From contig NZ_JACXYU010000013.1 in assembly GCF_014779715.1 (NCBI RefSeq), positions 1 to 64,000 on the forward strand: a stretch of DNA of 64,000 nucleotides, in the 5' to 3' direction. The notes below the pieces were generated by a model. That model was not told the DNA's origin, did no database searches, and worked only from the letters and a program-made list of their open reading frames with translations. Shown one piece after another: positions 1-7,952 of this stretch. Every line of letters starts with the position of its first letter. The stretch's first letter is position 1. The DNA comes from Streptomyces chumphonensis (GTDB lineage: Bacteria > Actinomycetota > Actinomycetes > Streptomycetales > Streptomycetaceae). Position numbers and translations under genes: made by a program.

Positions 1-10
1 TGTGTGGGGA

Positions 11-42
11 AGCCCCGTTGGACCTGGTCCAACGGGGCTTTT
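11..42. terminator. Intrinsic terminator hairpin
   Basis: A perfect 13-bp stem (positions 11-23 pairing with 27-39) closes a 3-nt loop and is followed by a run of four T. It probably ends transcription of a gene left of the window. Because it is nearly symmetrical it may also block readthrough towards acuC. Confidence 0.85.
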
Positions 43-109
43 CCGCGTTACGCGTGTGGCCTCGCCCACAGTGCTGTTTCGTTGTAGGTGCTGTCGATAC
101 GGTGGCCGT

Positions 110-1282
110 ATGAGTGGCGGAGCACGTGTGATGTGGGACGAGGCGGTGACGGCCTACGACTTCGGCCCCGGACACCCGATGGACCCGGTCAGGCTGGCCC
201 TGACGATGCGGCTCGTCGAGGCGTTCGGACTGGACCGCAGGACGGAGGTGGTGGCCGGCAAGCCGGCGGGGACGTCCTCGCTGGGGCTGGTCCACCGTGC
301 CGACTACATCGACGCCGTGCGGCGGGTGTCGGAGAACCCGGCCGGGGCCGACGGCTCGTACGGGCTCGGCACGGAGGACGATCCGGCCTTCCCTGCGATG
401 CACGAGGCCTCGGCCCTCATCGCGGGCCAGTCGATCGCCGGTGCCGACGCCGTGTGGCGGGGGGAGGCGCTGCACGCCGTCAACTTCGCGGGGGGCCTGC
501 ACCACGCGATGCCCGGCTCCGCCGCCGGCTTCTGCGTCTACAACGACGCCGCGCTCGCCATCGCCCGGCTCCTGGAGTCGGGGGCGGAGCGGGTGGCGTA
601 CGTGGATGTCGACGTCCACCACGGTGACGGTGTGCAGGCGGCGTTCTGGAACGACCCCCGGGTGCTGACCATCTCGCTTCACGAGCATCCCCGTCTTCTC
701 TTCCCCGGCACCGGCTGGCCGGAGGAGACGGGCGGCGCGGACGCGGAAGGGTCCGCGGTGAACGTGGCGTTGCCGCCCGGGACCGCGGACGGCGGCTGGC
801 TCCGGGCCCTCCACGCCGTGGTGCCGGAGCTGCTGGCGGCCTTCCGCCCGACGGTCCTGGTGACGCAGCACGGTGCCGACACGCACATCGAGGACCCGCT
901 CGCGCACCTGGCCGTCACGGTGGACGCCCAGCGTGCCGCGGCCGTGGCCCTGCACGCGTGGGCGCACGCCTACGCGGACGGCCGCTGGCTGGCGTTGGGC
1001 GGCGGGGGGTACGCCGTCGTCGACGTCGTCCCCAGGACGTGGACGCACCTGGTGGCCGTCGCCGCCGGGGCGCCGATCGAGCCCGCCGCGCCCGTGCCGG
1101 AGGAGTGGCGCCGGACGGTGTACGCCGCGACGCGACAGGCGGCCCCGCGTCGGATGACGGACGGGCGTGAACCCGTGTGGCGGGACTGGGAGACGTCCGG
1201 GTACGACCCCGCCGACGCGCTGGACCAGGCGGTGCGGGCGACACGTCATGCGGTGTTCCCCGCCCACGGCCTGCTGCCGTAG
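110..1282 (+). CDS. acuC: AcuC-like histone-deacetylase-family protein
   Basis: A 390-aa member of the arginase/histone deacetylase fold, resembling AcuC proteins that remove acetyl groups from lysine (acetyl-CoA synthetase in Bacillus). The sequence shows the family hallmarks in order: tandem His (HHAMPG, about residue 131), the metal-binding DVDVHHGDG block (about 165-173), TQHGADTH further on and the late GGGGY turn. These supply the zinc ligands and charge-relay histidines. The ATG at 110 was chosen because homology starts near MWDEAVTAYDFGPGHP; the open frame extends upstream without recognisable protein sequence. It stands alone, separated from the next gene by about 90 bp. The substrate in this organism is inferred, not shown. 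Confidence 0.88.
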   Translation: MSGGARVMWDEAVTAYDFGPGHPMDPVRLALTMRLVEAFGLDRRTEVVAGKPAGTSSLGLVHRADYIDAVRRVSENPAGADGSYGLGTEDDPAFPAMHEASALIAGQSIAGADAVWRGEALHAVNFAGGLHHAMPGSAAGFCVYNDAALAIARLLESGAERVAYVDVDVHHGDGVQAAFWNDPRVLTISLHEHPRLLFPGTGWPEETGGADAEGSAVNVALPPGTADGGWLRALHAVVPELLAAFRPTVLVTQHGADTHIEDPLAHLAVTVDAQRAAAVALHAWAHAYADGRWLALGGGGYAVVDVVPRTWTHLVAVAAGAPIEPAAPVPEEWRRTVYAATRQAAPRRMTDGREPVWRDWETSGYDPADALDQAVRATRHAVFPAHGLLP

Positions 1283-1375
1283 GACCCCGCACCCCGACCG
1301 CACCGCACCTCCCGCCAGCACTCCGACGGGTGACGCGCGGCCGTTCCGGTCCGGGCCGTCCCGCCGGACGGCACG

Positions 1376-2200
1376 ATGCTGCCTGTGGTGGGTCAGGACG
1401 CCCTGCGGGCGCATCTCGTCGCGGCCGGGTTGGCCGGAACCGTTTCCACGACGCGGGAGCAGAGTCTCGTGCGCTACCGACTGTTCGCGGCCGGGGATCC
1501 CCGGGCGTTGCTGGGCCTGGAACCGGAGGGCGTGTGGGACCTGCGGCGGCTGCTGACCCTGATGGGGTCGCGCTGCGGCAACTCGCCGGATCCGCGTGTG
1601 GTGACCGGCCGGGAGACGATCGATCCCGCGCTGACCCTCTCCGCGCTGGACGTCTTCGCGGACCGGCTCGCCCGCGCGGCGTCCCTGCGGTCGCCGGTGC
1701 TGCTCGGTACCGGGCACCCGGGGGCGTTGCTCGGCTTCTACGGGGCGTTGGCGGCGGCCCTGGAGGGGGCGGGCTGCCGGGTCCTGACGCCGGCCGAGGG
1801 GCGATGTATCGATTTGGCGACTCGTTTCGGCGTACGGGCGTGCACGTTGTCCTACGTACGAGGAGTGGCACTCGTCAGAGAGGGCGCGACTCTGTGCGCC
1901 CCCGATGCGCCGGGCGCACACACGCACTCCCCGCTGCCACTGCGTCTCGCGCTCGACGCGCTGGCCGCCGCCGGCGAGCCGTTGCCCGGACTGGTGATCG
2001 GAGATCACGGGTGGGCCTGCGGCGCAGGTCAGCTCGGTGTGGAGGCGATCGGGCCGGCGGACGTGAACGATCCGGCCCCGTTCGTCGGAGAGGCCGAGGG
2101 ACGGGTCGCGGTCGCCGTCCCGGTCGATGACGCTGCGCGGCCCGGCAGCTACCGGGCGCTCACGCGCTATGTACTCAATCGCGCCTGTCTGTCACAGTAG
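1376..2200 (+). CDS. Conserved actinobacterial protein, function unknown
   Basis: A 274-aa soluble protein. It has a glycine-rich LLGTGHPGALLGFYGAL segment near the middle and a C-terminal GDHGWACGAGQLGVEAIG block with DH and C-G-A-G residues that look like an active site or metal site. I believe relatives are often labelled phosphatase in Streptomyces genomes, but I see no classical phosphatase motif and do not assert it. It lies immediately upstream of the BdtA-like gene in the same direction (127-bp gap). No signal peptide or membrane segment is visible. The ATG at 1376 lacks a good Shine-Dalgarno sequence, so the start is uncertain. Confidence 0.7.
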   Translation: MLPVVGQDALRAHLVAAGLAGTVSTTREQSLVRYRLFAAGDPRALLGLEPEGVWDLRRLLTLMGSRCGNSPDPRVVTGRETIDPALTLSALDVFADRLARAASLRSPVLLGTGHPGALLGFYGALAAALEGAGCRVLTPAEGRCIDLATRFGVRACTLSYVRGVALVREGATLCAPDAPGAHTHSPLPLRLALDALAAAGEPLPGLVIGDHGWACGAGQLGVEAIGPADVNDPAPFVGEAEGRVAVAVPVDDAARPGSYRALTRYVLNRACLSQ

Positions 2201-2327
2201 GAGGCCGATCGCTACTCCTCTTCCCCACTTGCATCACCCGCCCCTAATCTGGGGAGGAGCGCGCATGCGAGCAGGTGCATCGGAGGGGAAGCCGGTGCCC
2301 GACATGTGCGAAAGGTTCAGGTGTGAC

Positions 2328-2537
2328 ATGGCTGCTGGTGAGAAGCCTCTCAGCGAGGTCAACTTTCTGACCGTGGCGGAAGTGGCCGCGGTGATGCGCG
2401 TGTCCAAGATGACCGTGTACCGCTTGGTGCACAGCGGTCATCTGCCGGCCATCCGGGTGGGCCGTTCGTTCCGCGTCCCGGAGAACGCCGTTCACGAATA
2501 CCTCCAACAGTCGTATGTGGGGGTGGAAAGCGCCTGA
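2328..2537 (+). CDS. bdtA: BdtA-like excisionase-family DNA-binding protein
   Basis: A 69-aa protein that is almost entirely one winged helix-turn-helix of the excisionase/MerR-like type: LTVAEVAAVMRVSKMTVYRL followed by the wing residues HLPAIRVGRSFRVPENAV. Small proteins of this type in the same place next to the bL38-like gene match what I recall as BdtA, a target of the developmental regulator BldD. The identification rests on sequence and neighbourhood memory, not a search. The ATG at 2328 gives the conserved start MAAGEKPLSEVNFLTV; longer in-frame starts exist but add no recognisable sequence. Likely role: transcription factor or nucleoid-associated protein acting as a dimer. Confidence 0.75.
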   Translation: MAAGEKPLSEVNFLTVAEVAAVMRVSKMTVYRLVHSGHLPAIRVGRSFRVPENAVHEYLQQSYVGVESA

Positions 2538-2571
2538 GACAGAAGTACGGAGACCCTCGGATCACGACCAC

Positions 2572-2635
2572 CACTCGGTGCCGGGTAGGCTGGGGCACCG
2601 TAGGTCGTGTGGGCTCGGACGCCCCGCACCGAGTG
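2572..2635. promoter_or_regulatory. Inverted repeats in the bL38 leader
   Basis: A perfect 10-bp inverted repeat, CACTCGGTGC (2572-2581) and GCACCGAGTG (2626-2635), encloses an inner GGGGC/GCCCC pair (2592-2596/2621-2625). The first arm can instead pair with a nearer copy (CGGTGCC 2576-2582 with GGCACCG 2594-2600), giving two mutually exclusive folds. A TAGGCT hexamer at 2586-2591 could be a -10 box, so the repeat may be an operator rather than an RNA fold. Confidence 0.4.
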
Positions 2636-2656
2636 ATCAAGTGAGCGAGGGTAGTC

Positions 2657-2755
2657 GTGGGCTCTGTTATCAAGAAGCGGCGCAAGCGGATGGCGAAGAA
2701 GAAGCACCGCAAGCTGCTCAAGCGCACGCGTGTGCAGCGCCGCAACAAGAAGTGA
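2657..2755 (+). CDS. Small basic bL38/AURKAIP1-COX24-type protein
   Basis: A 32-aa protein with about 60 percent Lys/Arg (MGSVIKKRRKRMAKKKHRK, ending QRRNKK). It matches the tiny AURKAIP1/COX24-domain protein conserved in actinobacteria next to the BdtA-like gene. Mycobacterial relatives have been identified as an extra ribosomal protein (bL37/bL38-type), so the expected location is the ribosome. The GTG at 2657 follows a GAGGG Shine-Dalgarno sequence at the right distance. Its leader carries strong inverted repeats, which would suit autoregulation, but that is inference. Confidence 0.85.
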   Translation: MGSVIKKRRKRMAKKKHRKLLKRTRVQRRNKK

Positions 2756-2937
2756 GCGAGCGCCGAGCACGCAGGTCCTAGTACCGGACCCCTCCGTGGC
2801 CCCCTTTCGCGATGGCGAGTGGGGGCTGCGGCGTTTTCGCGTCCGGTTCGCGTCCGGCGACGTGTGCGGGTCACGACGCGGAAACCCTCACCCGATACGG
2901 TGGCCTCGGCTGTTGCACCCGGCTGCGAGGAGGGCAC

Positions 2938-3969
2938 GTGGGCAGGGTCGTTCTCGTCACGGGAGCCGCCCGGCGGATCGGCGGCCGGTTCGTCCGCCGC
3001 CTCCAGCGCGAGTCCGACGTCGATTCCGTCCTCGCCGTGGACGTCGTCCCGCCCGACGAGCCCCTCGGCGACGCCGAGTTCGTCCAGGCCGACATCCGCC
3101 ACCCGTCGATCGGCAAGCTCGTCGTCGGGCGCGCGGTGGACACCGTGGTGCACCTCGACGTCGGGGGCGGCCCGTCGGCGGGGCGGCGCAGCCGGGCCGC
3201 CGTCAAGGAGACCAACGTCATCGGCACGATGCAGCTGCTCGGTGCCTGCCGGCAGGCACCCGCGATGCGGCGCCTCGTGGTGCGGTCCAGCACCCACGTC
3301 TACGGTGGGGCGCCGCGCGACGCGGCCGTGTGCGAGGAGACGACGGTGTCGGGCACGCTGCCCGGTGGCGGATTCGCCAAGGACACCGTGGAGGTCGAGG
3401 GCTACGTACGGGGGTTCGCCCGGCGGCGCCCCGACATCTCCGTCACCGTCCTGCGGTTCGCCGACATCCTCGGGTCGGCGCTCGATGAGGGGCTCGCCGG
3501 GTACTTCGCCCTTCCGGTGCTGCCGACCGTCCTCGGCTACGACCCGCGTCTGCAGTTCGTGCACGAGGACGACGCCCTGGACGTACTGGCGCTGGCGGCG
3601 GGGGAGCCGCGCCGCGGCACGCTGCCCGACGGGACGTTCAACATCGCGGGCGACGGCGTGCTGCTCCTCTCCCAGTGCGCCCGACGGCTCGGACGCCCGA
3701 CCCTCCCGCTCGTGCTGCCCGCGCTGAGCTGGGCGGGTACCGCCCTGCGCACGGTCGGCGCCACCGACTTCTCACCGGAGTACGTCCGGCTCCTCACCTA
3801 CGGGCGCGTGGTGCGCACCTCGTTGATGCGCGACATGCTGGGGTTCGAGCCCCGGTACACCACCGCCGAGGCCCTCGCCGGCTTCGCCCGGCGCCACGGG
3901 CCGGGTCTGCTGCCGCCGCGCGCCGTCGCCCGTGCCGTCGACCGAGTCCAGGAGGCGGTCCGCCCGTGA
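2938..3969 (+). CDS. NAD-dependent epimerase/dehydratase family protein
   Basis: A 343-aa extended short-chain dehydrogenase. The Rossmann dinucleotide-binding motif VLVTGAARRIGGRFVRRL is at the very N-terminus, an acidic residue ends strand 2 (VLAVDVV), and VVRSSTHVYG sits where the catalytic Ser/Tyr region is expected. The usual YxxxK is replaced by a weaker GFAKDTVE context, so catalysis cannot be assumed. The GTG at 2938 is preceded by GAGGAGGG and the glycine motif begins within 10 residues. The stop overlaps the start of the acyltransferase gene by 4 bp (GTGA), so the two are co-transcribed and may act on the same lipid or sugar-lipid substrate. Confidence 0.82.
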   Translation: MGRVVLVTGAARRIGGRFVRRLQRESDVDSVLAVDVVPPDEPLGDAEFVQADIRHPSIGKLVVGRAVDTVVHLDVGGGPSAGRRSRAAVKETNVIGTMQLLGACRQAPAMRRLVVRSSTHVYGGAPRDAAVCEETTVSGTLPGGGFAKDTVEVEGYVRGFARRRPDISVTVLRFADILGSALDEGLAGYFALPVLPTVLGYDPRLQFVHEDDALDVLALAAGEPRRGTLPDGTFNIAGDGVLLLSQCARRLGRPTLPLVLPALSWAGTALRTVGATDFSPEYVRLLTYGRVVRTSLMRDMLGFEPRYTTAEALAGFARRHGPGLLPPRAVARAVDRVQEAVRP

Positions 3970-5045
3970 CTGACGCCAAGGTCATCCCGTTCGACGACGA
4001 CCGCGCGCGGCGGCGCGGGCGCGGTGTCGGTCGTCCGGCCTCCGGCTCGGCGGCTCCGGCCACCGAGCCGGCCCCGGACCGTCGTGAGCCCGGCCCGGAG
4101 GTCGTCGCGCCGCGCGGTGCGCCGGGTCCGGATGGGGACGCGGACCGGGACGCGGGCATCGGCGGGCGGGGGTCGGAGCCCGGCGTGCTGGACCGGCTCC
4201 TCGGCGACGGATGGGACCGCCGGGCCGCCCACGGGCTGTCGTTCCTGCGGCGGCGGCTCACCGGCGACTACCCCGTGGACGACTTCGGCTACGACGCCGA
4301 CCTCACCGAGCAGGTGCTGATGTCCCTGCTGCGCCCGGTGTACGAGAAGTACTTCCGGGTCGACGTCCGGGGCGTGGAGCATCTGCCCGAGGCAGGCGCG
4401 GCCCTGGTCGTCGCGAACCATTCCGGCACCCTTCCGTGGGACGGGCTGATGCTTCAGGTCGCGGTGCACGACCACCACCCCGCCGACCGGCACCTGCGGC
4501 TCCTCGCCGCCGACCTCGTCTTCGCGCTGCCGGTCGTGGGGGAGTTGGCCCGCAAGGCCGGCCACACCCTGGCCTGTGCCCAGGACGCGCAGCAACTCCT
4601 GTCCCGGGGTGAGCTGGTGGGCGTCATGCCGGAGGGCTTCAAGGGCATCGGCAAGCCCTTCGCCGACCGGTACAAGCTTCAGCGCTTCGGGCGGGGCGGC
4701 TTCGTGTCGACGGCCCTGCGGGCGGGCGCGCCGATCGTCCCGTGCTCCATCGTGGGAGCCGAGGAGATCTACCCGATGGTGGGCAACGCCAAGACCCTCG
4801 CCCGGCTCCTGGGCGTGCCCTACTTCCCGCTCACGCCGACGTTCCCGTGGCTGGGGCCGCTGGGCGCGGTGCCGCTGCCGACGAAGTGGACGATCCAGTT
4901 CGGTGAGCCGATTCCCACGGACGGGTACGCGCCCGAGGCGGCGGACGACCCGATGCTGATGTTCAACCTCACGGACCAGGTGCGCGAGACGATTCAGCGC
5001 ACGCTCTACCACCTGCTGGTGCAGCGCCGCTCGGTGTTCTTCTGA
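3966..5045 (+). CDS. PlsC-type lysophospholipid acyltransferase family protein
   Basis: A 359-aa protein with a roughly 80-residue disordered, charged N-terminus followed by an acyltransferase domain. The catalytic block reads VVANHSGTLPWDGLML: the His and Asp are six residues apart rather than four, as in the LPLAT/MGAT-like branch. The later VMPEGFKGIGKPF matches the substrate-binding EG motif, followed by IVPCSIVGAEEIYP. It likely transfers acyl chains to a lysophospholipid or diacylglycerol-like acceptor at the inner membrane face. It overlaps the epimerase gene by 4 bp. The start is the GTG at 3966; the exact substrate is unknown. Confidence 0.82.
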   Translation: MTDAKVIPFDDDRARRRGRGVGRPASGSAAPATEPAPDRREPGPEVVAPRGAPGPDGDADRDAGIGGRGSEPGVLDRLLGDGWDRRAAHGLSFLRRRLTGDYPVDDFGYDADLTEQVLMSLLRPVYEKYFRVDVRGVEHLPEAGAALVVANHSGTLPWDGLMLQVAVHDHHPADRHLRLLAADLVFALPVVGELARKAGHTLACAQDAQQLLSRGELVGVMPEGFKGIGKPFADRYKLQRFGRGGFVSTALRAGAPIVPCSIVGAEEIYPMVGNAKTLARLLGVPYFPLTPTFPWLGPLGAVPLPTKWTIQFGEPIPTDGYAPEAADDPMLMFNLTDQVRETIQRTLYHLLVQRRSVFF

Positions 5046-5078
5046 CGCGGGGCGTTCCCCCGACGCGAGCGTGCCGCG

Positions 5079-5130
5079 TACCGCGCGGAGCCGGGTGCGT
5101 CACGACGGCGTGCGCACCCGGCGCGGTACC
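5079..5130. terminator. Bidirectional hairpin terminator
   Basis: A long stem-loop between convergent genes: GCCGGGTGCG (5091-5100) pairs with CGCACCCGGC (5114-5123), and the flanks GTACCGC (5079-5085) and GCGGTAC (5124-5130) extend the stem across a small bulge. There is no T-run, as is common in streptomycetes. It would serve both the acyltransferase gene and rsbN. Confidence 0.75.
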
Positions 5131-5156
5131 CCGTGGGGCACCCGGTCGGGAGTGGC

Positions 5157-6437
5157 TCAGCCCTGGTCCTCGACGTCGAGGCCGAGGCCGGGCAGGCCGC
5201 CGGGGAGGAGCGGCGGAATGGTGATCTCCGGGTCCGACAGCGGCGGTTGGTCCGTGCCGGGGAGGCTCGGGCCGTCCGAGGGGAGCGGGTCGAGCAGGCC
5301 GGGCTCACCGATGAGGCCCTCGTCGGGCGATGCGCTGCCGCCGTCGGAGGCCGAGGGGCTGGGTCGTCGCTGGCCGGAGTCGGGCGACCGCCCGTCCTCC
5401 TCACCGGGGCTGCCGGGGGCACCGGAGCGCGGCGCCGTCGGAGCCACGGTGTCCTGCTCCGTTCCGGTGGCCTCGTCGGGACCGGTGGTCGTGTCCCGGT
5501 TCTTCGCGTCCGGCTCGGTCGGCAGCAGGTCGGCGAGCGGGTCCACGTCCTCGCTTATGGCGTCGAAGACGGAGGTGACCTCCTCGCCGACCTCGTGGAG
5601 CGGGGCGGGCAGCCGGTCCCGCAACTGGACCCAGGCGCCGCGGTGGGACTCGGTGAACGCCGACAGCGAGCGCATCGGGTTGAGGTTGCCGTCCCGCTCG
5701 TAGAGGCCGCTGAGCAGCCGGTGGCCCTCGGCGGCGTTGACCCGCATCGCGGTGAGGGCGTTGCGGACCTCGCCGAGCGACTCGTGGTCGAGGGGGCCGC
5801 TGCGCTCGCGCTCCATGAGGCGCCGGGCCTCGTTCAGCCGCGTGGAGGCCTGGTCGAGATGGACGAGCCCGCGCTCGGAGTCGTCGCCCGCCATGTCCAG
5901 CTTGAGGTCCTCCATGCCCCGCTTGAGCCCGTAGAGGGTGTCGCCGGGCAGGGCGTCCGTGCTGGCGGCGGCGACACCGCCGAAGGCGCCGGCGGCGACA
6001 CCGACGGTCAGCCCGCCGGCGGCCAGGCCCTTGCTGAGCCGCGTCCGGGGGCGGAGCCGGCTCAGCGGCTGCGCCCGGTGGGCGCCCCTGCCGGAGCGGG
6101 AGCGCTGTTCGGGCACATGGGCGCCGCCCGGCGCGAACTGGTTCTCCATCGCGGCGATGAGCTGGGCCCGCTGGACCGCCTTCACCTCCGGGTCCAGCTC
6201 GGGAGCGGGCAGTGAGCCGAGCCCTTCCGCGAGCGACAGCATGAGCCGCTGCTCGGCCTCCTCCGCGGGCTCGCCCCGGCCGGACGCGCGGTGGGCGTCG
6301 GGTGGGGCGGCCCCCGCGTGCGGGGCCTCGGCGTGCGGGGCCTCGGCCGCGGCATCCTCCGCCGCCGACCCGGCCCGCTCGTCGAGGGCCTGGGCGAAGG
6401 CGGCGGCCCGCCGGTTCGTGGACACGGAGCCGATCAC
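5157..6437 (-). CDS. rsbN: RsbN-type membrane anti-sigma factor of BldN (DUF5667 domain)
   Basis: A 426-aa protein directly downstream of bldN, the position of RsbN, the membrane-bound anti-sigma factor that holds sigma-BldN inactive. The N-terminal 135 residues are cytoplasmic (with AEAPH direct repeats at 31-40) and would bind the sigma factor. One membrane segment lies at about 138-158 (LAAGGLTVGVAAGAFGG). The extracytoplasmic part holds the DALPGDTLYGLKRGMED region characteristic of DUF5667, followed by a Pro/Ser/Asp-rich tail to the C-terminus. The GTG at 6437 was chosen because AGGAGGT lies 7 nt upstream; an alternative GTG at 6446 would overlap that ribosome site. A BldN-like promoter lies upstream, which would form a feedback loop. 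Confidence 0.85.
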   Translation of the reverse strand: MIGSVSTNRRAAAFAQALDERAGSAAEDAAAEAPHAEAPHAGAAPPDAHRASGRGEPAEEAEQRLMLSLAEGLGSLPAPELDPEVKAVQRAQLIAAMENQFAPGGAHVPEQRSRSGRGAHRAQPLSRLRPRTRLSKGLAAGGLTVGVAAGAFGGVAAASTDALPGDTLYGLKRGMEDLKLDMAGDDSERGLVHLDQASTRLNEARRLMERERSGPLDHESLGEVRNALTAMRVNAAEGHRLLSGLYERDGNLNPMRSLSAFTESHRGAWVQLRDRLPAPLHEVGEEVTSVFDAISEDVDPLADLLPTEPDAKNRDTTTGPDEATGTEQDTVAPTAPRSGAPGSPGEEDGRSPDSGQRRPSPSASDGGSASPDEGLIGEPGLLDPLPSDGPSLPGTDQPPLSDPEITIPPLLPGGLPGLGLDVEDQG

Positions 6438-6743
6438 GGGCGGCACCTCCTAACGTCAGCACGTGTGACTCCCGGGACCGTACGCCAGGTTGCACAGCCC
6501 TTACCGATACACCCGAACGAGTGAAGCCGGGCGGCCGGAGCGGGGCTGCGGGGAGTCCGCACACCCCCCAACGAGCGGCAGCGCGCCCGGGTTACGGAGG
6601 AACGATGATGTGACGGAAAAGATGACGTTCGGCTCATGAGGGGTCGCTCGGAGTGAGATGCCAGGGGGCTCGGAAGGGGTTCGGGGCCGCCACGCGCGGA
6701 CGGCGCGGCCGCGAGCCGTGCGGGGGCGGCGCGCGACCGGCGG
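6438..6743. other. bldN-rsbN intergenic region
   Basis: About 306 bp between the bldN stop and the rsbN start. Besides the rsbN ribosome-binding site at its left end and the promoter-like element at 6568-6596, I see no open frame or strong hairpin. Its length argues that rsbN has its own promoter rather than only readthrough from bldN. Confidence 0.6.
6568..6596 (-). promoter_or_regulatory. Putative sigma-BldN-dependent promoter of rsbN
   Basis: Read on the minus strand: CGTAAC (6596-6591), a 17-bp spacer, then CGTTGG (6573-6568). The reported BldN consensus is CGTAAC, about 16 bp, CGTTGA, so 11 of 12 bases match. It would give a leader of roughly 120 nt before the rsbN GTG. This agrees with the published idea that rsbN is itself a BldN target. 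Confidence 0.6.
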
Positions 6744-7538
6744 TCAGCGGACGTCGTCGGGCAGCAGCCGGGCGAGCGTGCGCACGGCCCGGTACTGGAG
6801 GGTCTTGATCGCGCCCTCGTTCTTGCTCATGATCCGGGCCGTCTCGGCCACCGACAGCCCGTGCAGGAACCGCAACGTGACGCACTCCTGCTGCTGCGGG
6901 TTGAGGCGGCGGACGGCGTCGAGCAGCGCGTCGTTGGACAGCCGCTCCAGGACGGAGTCCTCCGGGCTGCGCTCGACCTCGTTGGCGTCGAGCATCTCCC
7001 CGGTGGTGACCTCCAGCCGGAACCGGCTGGACTTGAAGTGGTCGGCCACCAGGTTGCGGGCGATGGTGACCAGCCAGGCGCCGAAGTCGCGGCCCTGCCA
7101 GGTGAACGTGCCGATGCGGCGCAGGGCGCGCAGGAACGTCTCGCTGGTCAGGTCCTCGGCCGTGGCACGTCCCCCGACGCGGTAGTAGATGTAGCGGTAG
7201 ACGGTGTCCGCGTACTGGTCGTAGAGCATGCCGAAGGCGTCGGCCTCGCCGTCCTGGGCCCTCTCGACCAGGTCCATCATGCGGCGGCTGTCGCTGTCCG
7301 CCGCCGGGCGGCGGGCCGTGGACGTGCCGGCGGCCCCGGTGCGGCTGCGTCTGCCGAGTGCGGTGGCGGGCGCGGTACCGGTGGCCCGGTCGGCCAGCGC
7401 GTAGGCGGGGTGGGCGGGGGCGGCCCCCGCCAGGGCGGGGACGGCGTAGGCGGTGGGGACGAGTGAGCGCAGCCGGTCGGCGACCGTATCGCGCAGCCTG
7501 GCCAGGCCCGAGGCGTCAACCCCGACGTGTGGGTACAC
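6744..7538 (-). CDS. bldN: Developmental ECF sigma factor BldN with N-terminal pro-sequence
   Basis: A 264-aa extracytoplasmic-function sigma factor. The first 85 or so residues (beginning VYPHVGVDASGLARLRDTV) are the pro-sequence known from Streptomyces BldN, which is processed during development. Region 2 follows (LYDQYADTVYRYIYYRVGG, TAEDLTSETFLRALRRI) and region 4 closes the protein (LNPQQQECVTLRFLHGLSV, KNEGAIKTLQYRAVRTL). It directs RNA polymerase to chaplin and rodlin genes of the aerial hyphal sheath in model species. The GTG at 7538 was chosen because it yields the conserved pro-sequence start and has GGGAG 4 nt upstream. Its gene is followed by rsbN, its inhibitor. Confidence 0.92.
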   Translation of the reverse strand: MYPHVGVDASGLARLRDTVADRLRSLVPTAYAVPALAGAAPAHPAYALADRATGTAPATALGRRSRTGAAGTSTARRPAADSDSRRMMDLVERAQDGEADAFGMLYDQYADTVYRYIYYRVGGRATAEDLTSETFLRALRRIGTFTWQGRDFGAWLVTIARNLVADHFKSSRFRLEVTTGEMLDANEVERSPEDSVLERLSNDALLDAVRRLNPQQQECVTLRFLHGLSVAETARIMSKNEGAIKTLQYRAVRTLARLLPDDVR

Positions 7539-7952
7539 GGGACTCCCAGAGGCAGAGCTTCCATCACGTGCAGTGCGGGACCGACCGTCCGATGGTGGGA
7601 CGTTTGGCACCGGATTGCGTCTGAGGAGAATAACCCTTAGTGCTGGCGGCACTACGCCTAGTTGTCGAAATCGCCGATTCGGTTCGTTTCGTTGCGGAAC
7701 GGCGATCGATCATGATTCGAACGCGTGACGGTGATTGACCGTTCACGCATCAAGTGGGGTCGATTCACGGCCGAGTTGGGCTGGCGGGGGTCTCGGTGGA
7801 CTACCCTGCCCCGGCCCGGGGAATGATGGCCGGATGGGCCGTCCGGAGCCGGGTGCGCACCACCCGTACGGTCGTGGTCGGCCGCCCGCCGCGGTGGGCG
7901 CCGGCTGCCGGTCCGTGGCTGGTCGGGAACGGTGTCCGGGCCGGGGAACCGG
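7539..7952. other. Long bldN upstream region
   Basis: A 414-bp stretch without a convincing gene between bldN and the HAD gene (both leftward). It is less GC-rich than its surroundings at 7620-7750. It contains an inverted repeat GCGTGA (7723-7728) / TCACGC (7743-7748) with a 14-bp spacer. Long upstream regions are usual for bldN, which is repressed by BldD in model species, but I could not place a clear BldD box. Confidence 0.45.
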
